Of a stretch of 56,233 bases of DNA, positions 24,523-34,005 are shown piece by piece. The notes beneath the pieces are model-generated. The model saw only the letters and a list, made by a program, of their open reading frames with translations. It ran no database searches and was not told where the DNA came from. The stretch is from Bacteroidota bacterium. Lineage in GTDB: Bacteria > Bacteroidota > Bacteroidia > Bacteroidales > Prolixibacteraceae. Each line of letters opens with the position of its first letter. Position 1 is the first letter of the stretch. Position numbers and translations under genes: made by a program. The DNA is taken from positions 1 to 56,233 of the forward strand of contig JAUYMU010000102.1 of assembly GCA_030698405.1 (NCBI GenBank). The letters run 5' to 3'.

Positions 24523-27500
24523 TGAGCCTTTCATCCGTCAGTATAAAAAGGCCTGTATTGGCCACCGTATTTTCACTGGTGATCCTGCTGTTTGGGATCA
24601 TTGGAATGACTTACCTGGGAATCAGGGAGTTTCCCAGTGTTGATCCTCCCATTATTTCTGTAAGCACCTCTTATCCGGGAGCAAACTCCGATGTTATTGA
24701 GACCCAGATCACCGAACCTTTGGAGCAATCCATTAATGGTATTCCCGGAATTCGCACCCTTACCAGCAGCAGCAGCCAGGGGAGCAGCCGCATTACGGTA
24801 GAATTTGAACTGTCCGTTGACCTGGAAACAGCGGCCAACGATGTACGCGACAAAGTATCACAGGCACAGCGTTTTCTTCCGCGCGACTGTGACCCACCAA
24901 CTGTTGCCAAGGCCGATGCCGATGCCAGCCCGATCATGATGATTGCGGTAAAAAGTCCAAAACGGTCATTACTTGAACTTTCTGAAATTGCCGAACTGAC
25001 TTTTAAAGAGCAGTTGCAAACGGTTTCAGGAGTAAGTGCAGTAAGTATTTGGGGCGAGAAACGATTTGCCATGCGAATCTGGCTAGATCCGGCAAAACTG
25101 GCTGGCTACCAAATGACTCCGCTGGACGTTCGCAATGCCATTTTACGCGAAAACGTGGAGCTTCCGGCGGGAAGTATTGAAGGAAATACAACAGAGCTTA
25201 CCATCCGAACCCTTGGATTGATGACCACTCCTGATGAATTCAATAGCCTGATCCTAAGGCAGTCGGGTGATCAGTTGATTCGGGTACGCGATATTGGCCG
25301 GGCAGAACTGAGCCCGGAAGATTTGCGCGGTATTATGAAAATGAATGGAATCCCCATGGTGGCCACCGTAATCATTCCGCAGCCCGGTGCCAACCACATC
25401 GAAATTGTGGATGCGGTTAAGCAACGGTTGGATTTCATTAAAAAAGACTTACCCGATGATGTGGAAATAGATATTGGTTTCGACAACACCCAATACATCC
25501 GCTCTTCTATCGATGAGGTGAAGACGACGATCTATTTGGCTTTTTTCCTGGTGGTGGTCATCATTTTTGTCTTTTTGCGTGACTGGCGCACAACCATTAT
25601 TCCCATTTTAGTTATCCCAGTTTCGCTGGTTGGATCATTTTTTATCATGTACGTGGCGGGCTTTACCATCAACGTAATCACCCTGTTAGCCATAGTCCTT
25701 TCAATCGGTTTGGTAGTGGATGATGCCATTGTTATGATGGAAAATATTTATGTAAAAATTGAGCAGGGGATGAGTCCACGGCAAGCCGGGCTGGAGGGAT
25801 CCAACGAGATATTTTTTGCCATTATAGCCACCACCATTACCCTGGTAGCCGTTTTCTTTCCCATCGTTTTTCTCGAAGGAATGACTGGGCGTCTTTTCCG
25901 CGAGTTTAGTATCGTGATTGCGGGCGCTGTCACCATTTCATCGTTTGTGGCTCTTACTTTGACTCCGATGCTTTCTACCAAACTGCTTAAAACACACCAT
26001 TCCCGAAGCAAGGCCTATAATTATTCCGAAAAATTCTTTGTCAGGCTCAACGATGCGTACAGGCGGTCGCTTGAAAATTTTATCGGACAAAAGTATATTT
26101 CACTCGGCATACTCTTGTTGTCCTTTTTCCTGATCTTTTTTCTCTGGAAAGTTATCCCGGCTGAGATGGCGCCCCTTGAAGACCGTTCACAGATGAATGT
26201 CAATGTCACTTCGCCTCAGGGAGCAACCTATGAGTTCAATTTTGAATACGTTGAGGATATAGGTAAGCTGGTTGAGAAAGTCATTCCGGAGCGGGAGAAA
26301 GTGACCACCCTGGTTCGCGGGAGCTGGGCTTTTGTTCGAGTGGTACTGAACCATCCATCGGAACGGGAGCGCACACAGCAGCAGATTGCCAGTGCCTTAT
26401 CGTCCGAACTTCAGAAAAAGACCAAAGCGCGCGCCAATGTGATTCAGCAATCCACTTTTGGAGGACGGCGTGCCGGTCAGCCTATTCAGTATGTGCTTCA
26501 GGCACCAACCATTGACAAACTCCGGGAAGTTCTGCCTGCCTTTATGGCCGAAGTTCAGGATAACCCGACCTTCGTGATGGCCGATGTGAACATGAAATTC
26601 ACCAAGCCCGAACTTCAGATTCATATTAACCGCGACAAGGCGAATCTACTGGGCGTTTCAACCCAAAACATTGGGCAGACGCTGCAGCTTGCTCTTAGTG
26701 GTCAGCGCTTTGGCTATTTTATCATGAATGGAAAACAATACCAGATCTTGGGGGAATTGGATCGGCAGGACCGGAATCAACCACTTGACCTAAAATCGCT
26801 TTATGTGAGGAACGAACGGGGAGATATGCTGCAACTTGATAATTTTGTAACCCTGAAAGAAACTACGGCGCCACCCGAGCTGTACCGCTACAATCGTTTT
26901 GTTTCTGCAACCATTTCATCGAGTCTGGCCGATGGAAAAACCCTCAGTCAGGGAATAGAAGAAATGGATCTGATTGCTGATAAAGTGCTCGATGATTCAT
27001 TTCGAACGGCTCTTGCTGGCGACTCCAAGGACTTTATGGAAAGTTCGTCCAGTTTGATGTTCGCTTTTTTACTGGCCATCCTCTTGATATTCCTGGTGCT
27101 TTCGGCCCAGTTTGAAAGCTTCAAAGATCCTTTTATTGTGATGATGACGGTTCCTTTGGCATTAACCGGCGCCTTGCTTTTTATGTGGTACTACGATGTC
27201 ACCATGAACATCTTCAGTCAGATAGGTATCATCATGCTCATTGGGTTGGTTTCGAAAAACGGAATTCTGATTGTTGAGTTTGCCAACCAGCGAAAGGAAG
27301 CCGGAATGAATAAGCTGGATGCGATCAAATATGCATCGGCAGCAAGATTCCGCCCAATTCTTATGACCAGCTTGTCAACCATTTTAGGTATTTTGCCTTT
27401 GGCCCTGGGCTTCGGCGAAGGCGCTCAAAGTCGCGTGTCGATGGGTATTTCAGTAGTTGGCGGACTTACAATTGCCACCATTCTTACCTTGTATGTGGTG

Positions 27501-27587
27501 CCAGGTATTTACCTGTTAATTTCAAGTGAATCAAAAAATTTAAATAATGATACGATTACTCCCGAAAAGATTGATATTCAGGCATAA
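24522..27587 (+). CDS. RND efflux pump, HAE1 (AcrB-like) family
   Basis: A full-length 1021-residue inner-membrane pump with the N-terminal SIKRPVLATVFSLVILLFGI helix, two large periplasmic loops and the TM4 proton-relay pair in LVVDDAIVMMEN. The second-half motif GLVSKNGILIVEFAN is also present. It exports hydrophobic compounds, drugs or detergents using the proton gradient. The start codon overlaps the stop of the adaptor gene, and the 3' end overlaps the TolC-like gene by 41 bases, so the three proteins are translated together. Confidence 0.95.
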   Translation: MSLSSVSIKRPVLATVFSLVILLFGIIGMTYLGIREFPSVDPPIISVSTSYPGANSDVIETQITEPLEQSINGIPGIRTLTSSSSQGSSRITVEFELSVDLETAANDVRDKVSQAQRFLPRDCDPPTVAKADADASPIMMIAVKSPKRSLLELSEIAELTFKEQLQTVSGVSAVSIWGEKRFAMRIWLDPAKLAGYQMTPLDVRNAILRENVELPAGSIEGNTTELTIRTLGLMTTPDEFNSLILRQSGDQLIRVRDIGRAELSPEDLRGIMKMNGIPMVATVIIPQPGANHIEIVDAVKQRLDFIKKDLPDDVEIDIGFDNTQYIRSSIDEVKTTIYLAFFLVVVIIFVFLRDWRTTIIPILVIPVSLVGSFFIMYVAGFTINVITLLAIVLSIGLVVDDAIVMMENIYVKIEQGMSPRQAGLEGSNEIFFAIIATTITLVAVFFPIVFLEGMTGRLFREFSIVIAGAVTISSFVALTLTPMLSTKLLKTHHSRSKAYNYSEKFFVRLNDAYRRSLENFIGQKYISLGILLLSFFLIFFLWKVIPAEMAPLEDRSQMNVNVTSPQGATYEFNFEYVEDIGKLVEKVIPEREKVTTLVRGSWAFVRVVLNHPSERERTQQQIASALSSELQKKTKARANVIQQSTFGGRRAGQPIQYVLQAPTIDKLREVLPAFMAEVQDNPTFVMADVNMKFTKPELQIHINRDKANLLGVSTQNIGQTLQLALSGQRFGYFIMNGKQYQILGELDRQDRNQPLDLKSLYVRNERGDMLQLDNFVTLKETTAPPELYRYNRFVSATISSSLADGKTLSQGIEEMDLIADKVLDDSFRTALAGDSKDFMESSSSLMFAFLLAILLIFLVLSAQFESFKDPFIVMMTVPLALTGALLFMWYYDVTMNIFSQIGIIMLIGLVSKNGILIVEFANQRKEAGMNKLDAIKYASAARFRPILMTSLSTILGILPLALGFGEGAQSRVSMGISVVGGLTIATILTLYVVPGIYLLISSESKNLNNDTITPEKIDIQA

Positions 27588-28926
27588 GTATAAAAGTTTA
27601 TTGGTTGTTTTTATGTTTCTTTTGCTGTTTGTAAATACAGAGGCACAAGACATATACGACCTGAGCCGTTGTGTGCAAACAAGCCTTGAGCAGAATTTTG
27701 CGGTCAAAGTAGCACGCAACCAGGAAGAAATTGCGGGCAATAATTATACGCGGGGAAATGCTGGGTTTTTGCCCACGGTTACCACTACCAACCGGTTTGG
27801 AGGAAATGTTACTTCCACTACGCAAAACATGAACAACGATACTAAAAATACCTCCAAAGGAATTCAAAACACAACGGGATCGGCTGGTGTAAATCTTGAC
27901 ATGGCTTTGTTTCGTGGGTTCAATGTACAAACCACCTGGCAAAAGTTAAATGAATTAAAGCAGATAGGGGAGCTGAATACCCAAATGGCCATGGAGAATC
28001 TGGTTGGGCAGATAGTTGCAGAGTACTATTATCAAATTCAGCAGTTGAATTATTTCAACAACATGAAGTATGCAGTTTCGCTTTCAAAAGAGCGCGTTCG
28101 GATTGATGAGGAGCGTTATCTGCTGGGGGCATCATCAAAACTGGAACTGCTTCAATCTAAAGTTTACTTGAACGAAGACAGTTCGCGGCTTGCCCGCCAA
28201 AACGAGCAAATTCTGGAATCGGAAGTACGGCTGAAGAAACTGATGGCACTCGAAAATCTGGAAGAGGATATTGAATTGAAGGACACATCCATTGTTTTCA
28301 ATCCGGATTTAAACTATAAAGAGTTGCTTGATTTGACCCTGGATTTGAACACCAGTTTGCAGATTGCAAAAAAAAATCACCTTATCTCTGAACTCGATTA
28401 TAAAATAATTGCATCGCGGTCGTACCCCTACCTAAATTTTTCGTCGGGTTACAATTACGCCTACCGTGGTTACGGAAGTGGAACAATAAGTGACTATGGT
28501 ACTTTGACAATCAAAAATCAGCAAAGTCAGACCTTGAATTACGGCCTTGTTTTGGGGATGGATATTTATAACGGAAACAATCGTCGCAGGGAAAAAACAA
28601 ACGCCTTGATTGAAGTGGAAACGCGGGTTTACCGGTTTCAGGAAGTCGAACAAGATGTAAAAGCCGAACTGCTCACTGTATATAATGCCTACCAAAATAA
28701 CCTGCGTCTGGCAAAAATGGAAGGACAAAACCTCGAGGTGGCCCGCGAAAACCTTGAAATTGCCCTGGAACGATACCGTCTGGGTGCGTTATCGGGACTG
28801 GAATTACGCGAGGTACAAAAAAGTTTGCTGGATGCAGAAGAAAGACTTATTTCCGTGAAGTTTCAAACCAAGCTGGCCGAAATTTCATTGCTGCAGATTT
28901 CAGGAAAAATTATGAATTACATTTAA
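27547..28926 (+). CDS. TolC-family outer-membrane efflux channel
   Basis: The 459-residue protein has a signal region ending FVNTEAQ after a basic start. Two repeats of long helical segments follow, each ending in the TolC-type motif: RYLLGASSKLELLQSKVYL and RYRLGALSGLELREVQKSL. It forms the trimeric outer-membrane duct of the RND pump encoded just upstream. The start lies inside the pump gene, giving a 41-base overlap and probable translational coupling. Downstream genes are separated by about 50 bases. Confidence 0.9.
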   Translation: MIRLLPKRLIFRHKYKSLLVVFMFLLLFVNTEAQDIYDLSRCVQTSLEQNFAVKVARNQEEIAGNNYTRGNAGFLPTVTTTNRFGGNVTSTTQNMNNDTKNTSKGIQNTTGSAGVNLDMALFRGFNVQTTWQKLNELKQIGELNTQMAMENLVGQIVAEYYYQIQQLNYFNNMKYAVSLSKERVRIDEERYLLGASSKLELLQSKVYLNEDSSRLARQNEQILESEVRLKKLMALENLEEDIELKDTSIVFNPDLNYKELLDLTLDLNTSLQIAKKNHLISELDYKIIASRSYPYLNFSSGYNYAYRGYGSGTISDYGTLTIKNQQSQTLNYGLVLGMDIYNGNNRRREKTNALIEVETRVYRFQEVEQDVKAELLTVYNAYQNNLRLAKMEGQNLEVARENLEIALERYRLGALSGLELREVQKSLLDAEERLISVKFQTKLAEISLLQISGKIMNYI

Positions 28927-28973
28927 TTCTGAGAAATAGAGGCAAACATCCCCGGGAATTAATTACTGAAATT

Positions 28974-29846
28974 ATGAACTATCCATTTCTGCTTTTGCTT
29001 TTGCTATTGGTTTCTGTTGGCGAATCATTTGGAAAAATTCCTGTAAAAAAGGGCAATCCCGAACTTGTTTCGAAAATCAAATCTAATTCAGGATTGGTTG
29101 CCTTTTGGGATTTCAAAGAGGGTGCCGGGAAACCCCGGAAAGCTTTTGGAGAGGGAAAATTTCCGCTGAAAGAACAAAAAGGTCAGATACCGCGGGTTTC
29201 AGAAGGGCCGATTTCGGGCTTCTCCGCATTATTTAAAGACAGTGCTTTCCTGAGTTTGCCGAACCGCAAAACCGGAAAGCTGAACATTTATGGCAAAAAT
29301 CAGGGTGTAACGGTGATGGCCTGGGTAAAATGGGAAGGCAAAACCGGATTTGTGGGCGGCATGTGGAACGAATACGCTTCGGGCGGCAAACGCCAATACG
29401 GGCTTTTTGTGAGTTTACCACATTACAACGGAGGCGATCAGGTGTGTGGACATATTTCTGCGACCGGAAAACCAACTCCACCATTTCCATATTCCATCGA
29501 TTATTCGGCCAGCAAGCAAACGGTTGAAAAAGGTCAGTGGCAATTCGTGACTTTTACCTACGATGGAGAATTCATCTGCTCGTACCTGAATGGTGAATTA
29601 GAAGTCCGCGAGCCGGAACTGATAAAAAACACCAAAGGTTTTCCGGGGTATCCTGAAGGAATCACCCATTCGGAGAATCCTTACTTTTATCCTGATGGAA
29701 TGGGGAACAATGGCTCTGATTTTACGGTTGGCGCCGTTTTGCTGGCTCGTGGAATGGGCAACTTTTTCCGGGGACAAATTGGTGGATTGGCCTTATTTGA
29801 TAGAGCGCTGAGCGCGGAGGAAATAACTGGGTTCCTAAAAATATAA
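28974..29846 (+). CDS. LamG/concanavalin-like domain protein, secreted
   Basis: The 290-residue protein has a signal peptide (MNYPFLLLLLLLVSVGESFG) and one LamG-type jelly-roll domain across about residues 45-285, with VAFWDFKEG at the start, VTVMAWVKWEGK in the middle and GQIGGLALFDRALSAEEI at the end. Such domains bind glycans or proteins and usually lack catalysis. It follows the efflux operon by 47 bases but is probably functionally unrelated. It converges with the GNAT gene. Confidence 0.8.
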   Translation: MNYPFLLLLLLLVSVGESFGKIPVKKGNPELVSKIKSNSGLVAFWDFKEGAGKPRKAFGEGKFPLKEQKGQIPRVSEGPISGFSALFKDSAFLSLPNRKTGKLNIYGKNQGVTVMAWVKWEGKTGFVGGMWNEYASGGKRQYGLFVSLPHYNGGDQVCGHISATGKPTPPFPYSIDYSASKQTVEKGQWQFVTFTYDGEFICSYLNGELEVREPELIKNTKGFPGYPEGITHSENPYFYPDGMGNNGSDFTVGAVLLARGMGNFFRGQIGGLALFDRALSAEEITGFLKI

Positions 29847-29899
29847 ATTATCAATTTGACTTCAGTACCAAAGATAAGAAAAGTATTTACCGGCAATCA

Positions 29900-30379
29900 T
29901 TATTTTTCCCGCTTAAACAATGGCAGTCCGGCCAATCTTGCAATGGTTTCTGCAGCCAGATCTCCCTCTTTGCTGAATGCCCAAACAAAAGCAGCTTTTA
30001 AAGGATGTTCTTTGCGGATGCTTTCAATGGCATTTATACAAAGTTGTTTCGTAATTCCTTTCCTTCGGTATTCTTCCAGAACCAAGGCCGAGCAAAGGTA
30101 AACTGCTTCATAAGGTGTATCAAGCTGAGTCAGTTCAAAAAGCTCTTTTTCTGAAATTTCAGAATTAATAAACCGGTTCATTAAATCAATGGTGGTAGGA
30201 ATAAGCAAAACCCACGCAACCGATCCATTGCCTTCATTGTATTCCGAAATAGTGGCAGGATGTATCTTTTTCAAACGTTCCAAAACTTCCTGATTCACAT
30301 CAAGTTGAGTAGTGTCACTTTTTACGGCAAAAACTTCGTCTGCCAGTTGGATCAGTCGTTCAAAATTGCTTATGGGCAT
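29900..30379 (-). CDS. GNAT-family acetyltransferase-like protein
   Basis: A 159-residue protein. The acetyl-CoA motif A is visible as LEEYRRKGITKQLC near residues 101-114, after a beta strand EAVYLCSALV. The substrate is unknown. The N-terminal helix-rich half (LIQLADEVFAVKSD) is longer than in minimal GNATs. Its start lies 9 bases after the pntB stop in the same direction, so it may be the last gene of the transhydrogenase transcript. Confidence 0.7.
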   Translation of the reverse strand: MPISNFERLIQLADEVFAVKSDTTQLDVNQEVLERLKKIHPATISEYNEGNGSVAWVLLIPTTIDLMNRFINSEISEKELFELTQLDTPYEAVYLCSALVLEEYRRKGITKQLCINAIESIRKEHPLKAAFVWAFSKEGDLAAETIARLAGLPLFKREK

Positions 30380-30388
30380 GTTTATTCG

Positions 30389-31831
30389 CTATAAACTCTT
30401 TATTTCGCTCACCAGATTTTGAAGCGTATTTTTGGCATCACCAAACAGCAACCGGGTTTTTGCATCGAAGAACAATTCGTTTTCAATTCCGGCGTAACCT
30501 TTGCCACGGCCGCGTTTCATCACGATAATGTTTTTCGCCAAATGGGCATTTATAATCGGCATTCCCGCAATCGGACTGCCCGGATCGGTAATCGCGGCAG
30601 GGTTTACCACATCGTTTGCGCCAATCACCATTACCACATCGGTGTTGGGCATGTCGGGATTGATGCTGTCCATTTCGAACAACTGGTTGTATGGCACATC
30701 CGCTTCAGCAAGCAATACATTCATGTGTCCCGGCATTCGGCCAGCCACCGGATGAATGGCATAGCGTACATTTACGCCTTTTCCTGAAAGTATTACATCC
30801 AGTTCGTGACAGGCATGTTGGGCCTGAGCGACTGCCAGTCCGTAACCTGGAACAATCACCACACTTTTCGAATAACTCAGCAAGATGGATGCATCGCTCA
30901 TCGTGATTTCCTTCATGTCGCCAATCTGATCTTTGTTCGACGAAGCGCCTCCGCCACCAAATGCGCCAATAATCACATTCAGCAACGAGCGGTTCATGGC
31001 ATTGCACATCAGGATAGTTAAAATCGTACCGGCAGCACCAACCAGGATTCCGCCAAGAATCATTGCCTGATTGTTGTAAATGAATCCAGCCATGGTTGCA
31101 GCGATTCCTGTCAAACTGTTCAGAAGTGAAATTACAACAGGCATGTCGGCGCCTCCAATGGGCATCACGAACATTATCCCGTAAATCAAAGAAACTGCCA
31201 GTAACAAATAAATTGCCCAGTTCAATTGTTCCGGAGTTTGTCCTGAAGTCATTATAAATACTGAAATAGCCACAACCACCAACAGCAGGAAAATATTTAC
31301 ATATTTCATCATTCCGGAGAAGATATCGCCCACTTTACCGTCGAGTTTGCCGTAAGCAACCATACTTCCGCTAAAAGCAATGCTGCCAATTACCAGTCCC
31401 AAAATGGTTACCAATACTGAACCGAGGTTATTCATGTCGGCATTCGGAAATTCGAGCAAAGCTACCAACGCCGAAGCAGCTCCACCAGTCGCATTGTAAA
31501 ATGAAACCATCTGTGGCATGGCAGTCATTTTGATGCGTAGAGCCATGATCCAGCCAATGACGGAGCCAACACCCAGCGCAGCCAGGATAATCCAGATATT
31601 TGCGAGCGGAATTCCTCCGCCCTGCGCATTTTTATGAAGCAAGAGAGTAGTGATTATTGCCAGGAACATCCCGCTTGCGGCATAAATGTTCCCTTTCCGG
31701 GCCGTTTCAGGATGGCTTAACAATTTCAGCCCGATTACAAAAAACAAGGCTGCCAGTAAATAACTCAGTTCGAGTAAAGTTCCACCCAAGGTGAAATCGA
31801 TGCCATATAAATTTCCGATTACCTGATCCAT
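30389..31831 (-). CDS. pntB: NAD(P) transhydrogenase subunit beta
   Basis: The 480-residue protein has nine or so membrane helices in the first 260 residues. The C-terminal NADP(H)-binding domain follows, with VVIVPGYGLAVAQAQHAC, the KGVNVRYAIHPVAGRMPGHM block and VMVIGANDVVNPAA. Together with the two alpha subunits it couples proton flow to hydride transfer from NADH to NADP+. The gene is third in a pntAA-pntAB-pntB operon with gaps of 2 and 10 bases. The three-polypeptide form is usual in this phylum. Confidence 0.95.
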   Translation of the reverse strand: MDQVIGNLYGIDFTLGGTLLELSYLLAALFFVIGLKLLSHPETARKGNIYAASGMFLAIITTLLLHKNAQGGGIPLANIWIILAALGVGSVIGWIMALRIKMTAMPQMVSFYNATGGAASALVALLEFPNADMNNLGSVLVTILGLVIGSIAFSGSMVAYGKLDGKVGDIFSGMMKYVNIFLLLVVVAISVFIMTSGQTPEQLNWAIYLLLAVSLIYGIMFVMPIGGADMPVVISLLNSLTGIAATMAGFIYNNQAMILGGILVGAAGTILTILMCNAMNRSLLNVIIGAFGGGGASSNKDQIGDMKEITMSDASILLSYSKSVVIVPGYGLAVAQAQHACHELDVILSGKGVNVRYAIHPVAGRMPGHMNVLLAEADVPYNQLFEMDSINPDMPNTDVVMVIGANDVVNPAAITDPGSPIAGMPIINAHLAKNIIVMKRGRGKGYAGIENELFFDAKTRLLFGDAKNTLQNLVSEIKSL

Positions 31832-31833
31832 AG

Positions 31834-32148
31834 CTATTTCTTTTTCTTTTTAAACATTTCCAACATGCGGTCGGTCACCACAAAACCACCCACCACGTTG
31901 AGCGTAGCAAAAATGATGGCAAAAATTCCAAGGATCAGTTCAAGCGAGAGTTTTGAAGCATCGGTATGTCCGACAAGGATAATCCCGCCGATAATAATTA
32001 CACCACTGATGGCATTGGCCCCCGACATAAGCGGAGTGTGCAGCACCGAAGGCACGTGGGATATCACTTCAATACCCAGAAAAACTGAGAGGGCAATGAT
32101 GAAAATCGCTTCTTTATAAGTGAAAAAGTAAACCAATATTTGTTCCAT
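31834..32148 (-). CDS. pntAB: NAD(P) transhydrogenase subunit alpha, membrane part
   Basis: The 104-residue protein has three hydrophobic helices and conserved segments VFLGIEVISHVPSVLHTPLM and SGANAISGVIIIGG, diagnostic of the membrane part of the alpha subunit. It sits between pntAA and pntB and forms part of the proton channel. Confidence 0.95.
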   Translation of the reverse strand: MEQILVYFFTYKEAIFIIALSVFLGIEVISHVPSVLHTPLMSGANAISGVIIIGGIILVGHTDASKLSLELILGIFAIIFATLNVVGGFVVTDRMLEMFKKKKK

Positions 32149-32158
32149 GAGGATTATT

Positions 32159-33286
32159 TTATGATTCGATTATTGACTTAACACGTTCGTTCAGGATTTC
32201 GCCATTGCGGGTTATACAGGTTCCCCGAACAATATCGTCGTCGAAATTCAGATTCAGGACGCCTTCCGCAGTAATAATTAATTGCAGAAAATTAAAAAGG
32301 TTTTTGCCGAACATTTTGCTGGCATCAACCGGCATCAGTGACGGATAATTCGACTGGCCGATTATTTTGACTCCGTTGTGAATCACCGTTTCGTTGTCCT
32401 TGCTGAACTCACAATTTCCACCGCTCGAAGCTGCCAGGTCGATAATGACCGATCCGGGTTTCATTTTTTCAACGGCTTCTTTGGGAATGAGCAAAGGTGC
32501 TTTTCGTCCGGGAATCTGTGCGGTGCAAATAATCACATCCGCTTTGGCAGCATGTTCGTTGATTACCTGTTGTTGTTTTCGTTTGAATTCTTCAGTTTGT
32601 TCCACTGCATAACCACCGGCAGCAGCATCTTCTTTGGCACCTTCCACTTCCACAAATTTGGCCCCGAGGCTCATCACTTCTTCTTTTACAGCAGAACGCA
32701 CATCAAAAGCCTGAACCTGTGCGCCAAGTTTTCGTGCAATGGCAATGGCCTGAAGTCCTGCAACTCCGGCTCCAAGTATCAAAACGGTCGCCGGGCGAAT
32801 GGTTCCCGCAGCAGTCATGAACATCGGAAAGAAATTAGGAAGCTCCGATGCAGCCTGCAAAACTGCTTTATAGCCCGAAACGGTGGCCATCGACGAAAGT
32901 ACGTCCATCGCCTGTGCCCTTGACGTTCGTGGAATGGAATCCATGCTGAAACTGGTGATTCCTTTCGCGATAAATTTCTTTACCAATTCGGGATTTGAAA
33001 GCGGGTTGTACTGGCTCAACCAAATTTTGTCGCTTTTCAGCAAGTCAATCAATTCAGGAGCGGGTTCACCAATCTGAACCAGCAAATCAGCTTTTTGCAA
33101 TACTTCTTCTCTTGAATAAATGGTTGCTCCAACTGTCTGATAGGCTTCGTCGGACTGAAAAGCACTAGCCCCTGCATCCTTTTCGACGTAAACTTCCACT
33201 TTTTGACGTACCAGGTTGGCGACAATTTCAGGTAAAAGTGCCACCCTTTGTTCGGCACCACTTTCTTTCAGAAGTCCTATAATCAT
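32159..33286 (-). CDS. pntAA: NAD(P) transhydrogenase subunit alpha, NAD-binding part
   Basis: A 375-residue soluble protein related to alanine dehydrogenase. The Rossmann motif is at VLILGAGVAGLQAIAIARKL, followed by AQVQAFDVR for the adenosine ribose, and the N-terminal part has GLLKESGAEQRVALLPE. It binds NAD(H) on the cytoplasmic side. It is the first gene of the operon, with about 190 bases of leader shared with the divergent antitoxin gene. Confidence 0.95.
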   Translation of the reverse strand: MIIGLLKESGAEQRVALLPEIVANLVRQKVEVYVEKDAGASAFQSDEAYQTVGATIYSREEVLQKADLLVQIGEPAPELIDLLKSDKIWLSQYNPLSNPELVKKFIAKGITSFSMDSIPRTSRAQAMDVLSSMATVSGYKAVLQAASELPNFFPMFMTAAGTIRPATVLILGAGVAGLQAIAIARKLGAQVQAFDVRSAVKEEVMSLGAKFVEVEGAKEDAAAGGYAVEQTEEFKRKQQQVINEHAAKADVIICTAQIPGRKAPLLIPKEAVEKMKPGSVIIDLAASSGGNCEFSKDNETVIHNGVKIIGQSNYPSLMPVDASKMFGKNLFNFLQLIITAEGVLNLNFDDDIVRGTCITRNGEILNERVKSIIES

Positions 33287-33446
33287 TGGTTTGATTTTAA
33301 ATTAGTCGTATTCACAAAATAATGTAGTTTCAAACAAGTAAAATCAGTAAAAGTTTAGCGGTTAGGTAGAGCAGATTGATTCTGAAGCAGTCTTTTTTGA
33401 AGCACAATCTGATGTAACAATGCAACAAAAAGAAAGAAATAATTGT

Positions 33447-33454
33447 TAAGTTTG
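33447..33454 (+). promoter_or_regulatory. -7 box TAAGTTTG for the orphan antitoxin
   Basis: An exact TAnnTTTG match lies 22 bases before the ATG at 33477. No clear -33 box is seen. Confidence 0.4.
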
Positions 33455-33476
33455 CAGATGGTTAAAGCTTTTTATT

Positions 33477-33725
33477 ATGAATTCAGCAGAGATAAAATTA
33501 GACTTATTCCGTAAAATAGACAACCTTGATAACCGCAAATTAAAGGAAATCTACAATAGTATTGTTGGTTTATTGAACTCTCCATCGGCTGGAGAAACAT
33601 CATTGAGTCCAGAGTTAAAAGCAGCCCTTGACGATGCATTGGATGGTAGCAAAAAGGGGCAAGTGAGTACACACGAGGAAGTAATGCAAAGAACAAGGAA
33701 AAAGTATTCTAACTTATTTAAATGA
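33477..33725 (+). CDS. Orphan antitoxin-like protein (ParE/RelE-type module)
   Basis: The 82-residue protein has a helical N-terminal part (LDLFRKIDNLDNRKLKEIYN) and a C-terminal segment ELKAALDDALDGSKKGQVST followed by HEEVMQRTRKKY, typical of antitoxins encoded just before a ParE/RelE toxin. The expected toxin is missing; only a short tail remains immediately downstream. A -7 box lies upstream. Binding to a toxin encoded elsewhere is possible. Confidence 0.7.
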   Translation: MNSAEIKLDLFRKIDNLDNRKLKEIYNSIVGLLNSPSAGETSLSPELKAALDDALDGSKKGQVSTHEEVMQRTRKKYSNLFK

Positions 33726-33775
33726 AAATGATAATCTGGAATGATTATCGGAATAATATAAAGCTAAAACTTTAA
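33722..33775 (+). pseudogene. Toxin tail remnant after the antitoxin
   Basis: ATG overlaps the antitoxin stop and the frame reads MKMIIWNDYRNNIKLKL then TAA. The ending resembles the IxxWDxRxNPxKL-type C-terminus of ParE/RelE toxins, so the start and end appear fused after loss of about 80 codons. The resemblance is short and therefore uncertain. Confidence 0.45.
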
Positions 33776-33811
33776 CTTAGAGTCCATTCTGATAAGTCAA
33801 GAAATTAGAAA

Positions 33812-33906
33812 TGCCACCAAGACACCAAGAAACTAAGTTACACAAAGTGTTGAATATATGTTGAATAGTCTTGGTGAATCCTTTGGGTCTTTGAGTCTTC
33901 GTGGCA
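33812..33906. repeat. Imperfect inverted-repeat element (MITE-like)
   Basis: The element begins TGCCACCAAGACACCAAG and ends with GTCTTTGAGTCTTCGTGGCA, which are imperfectly complementary. CTTGGTG recurs inside. It is non-coding and sits in the gap between the orphan antitoxin and the DUF2797 gene. Similar sequences are widespread in intergenic DNA of many bacteria, so it is probably a small mobile or structured repeat. Confidence 0.5.
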
Positions 33907-34005
33907 GAAAAAGCTTTTCAGAGTAGACTCAACTAATATCTTTATTACTTACTGTTTCCCATTTCCCCAACAATTCCGTACTTTGGCTGCACAAAAATTC
34001 AAAAC

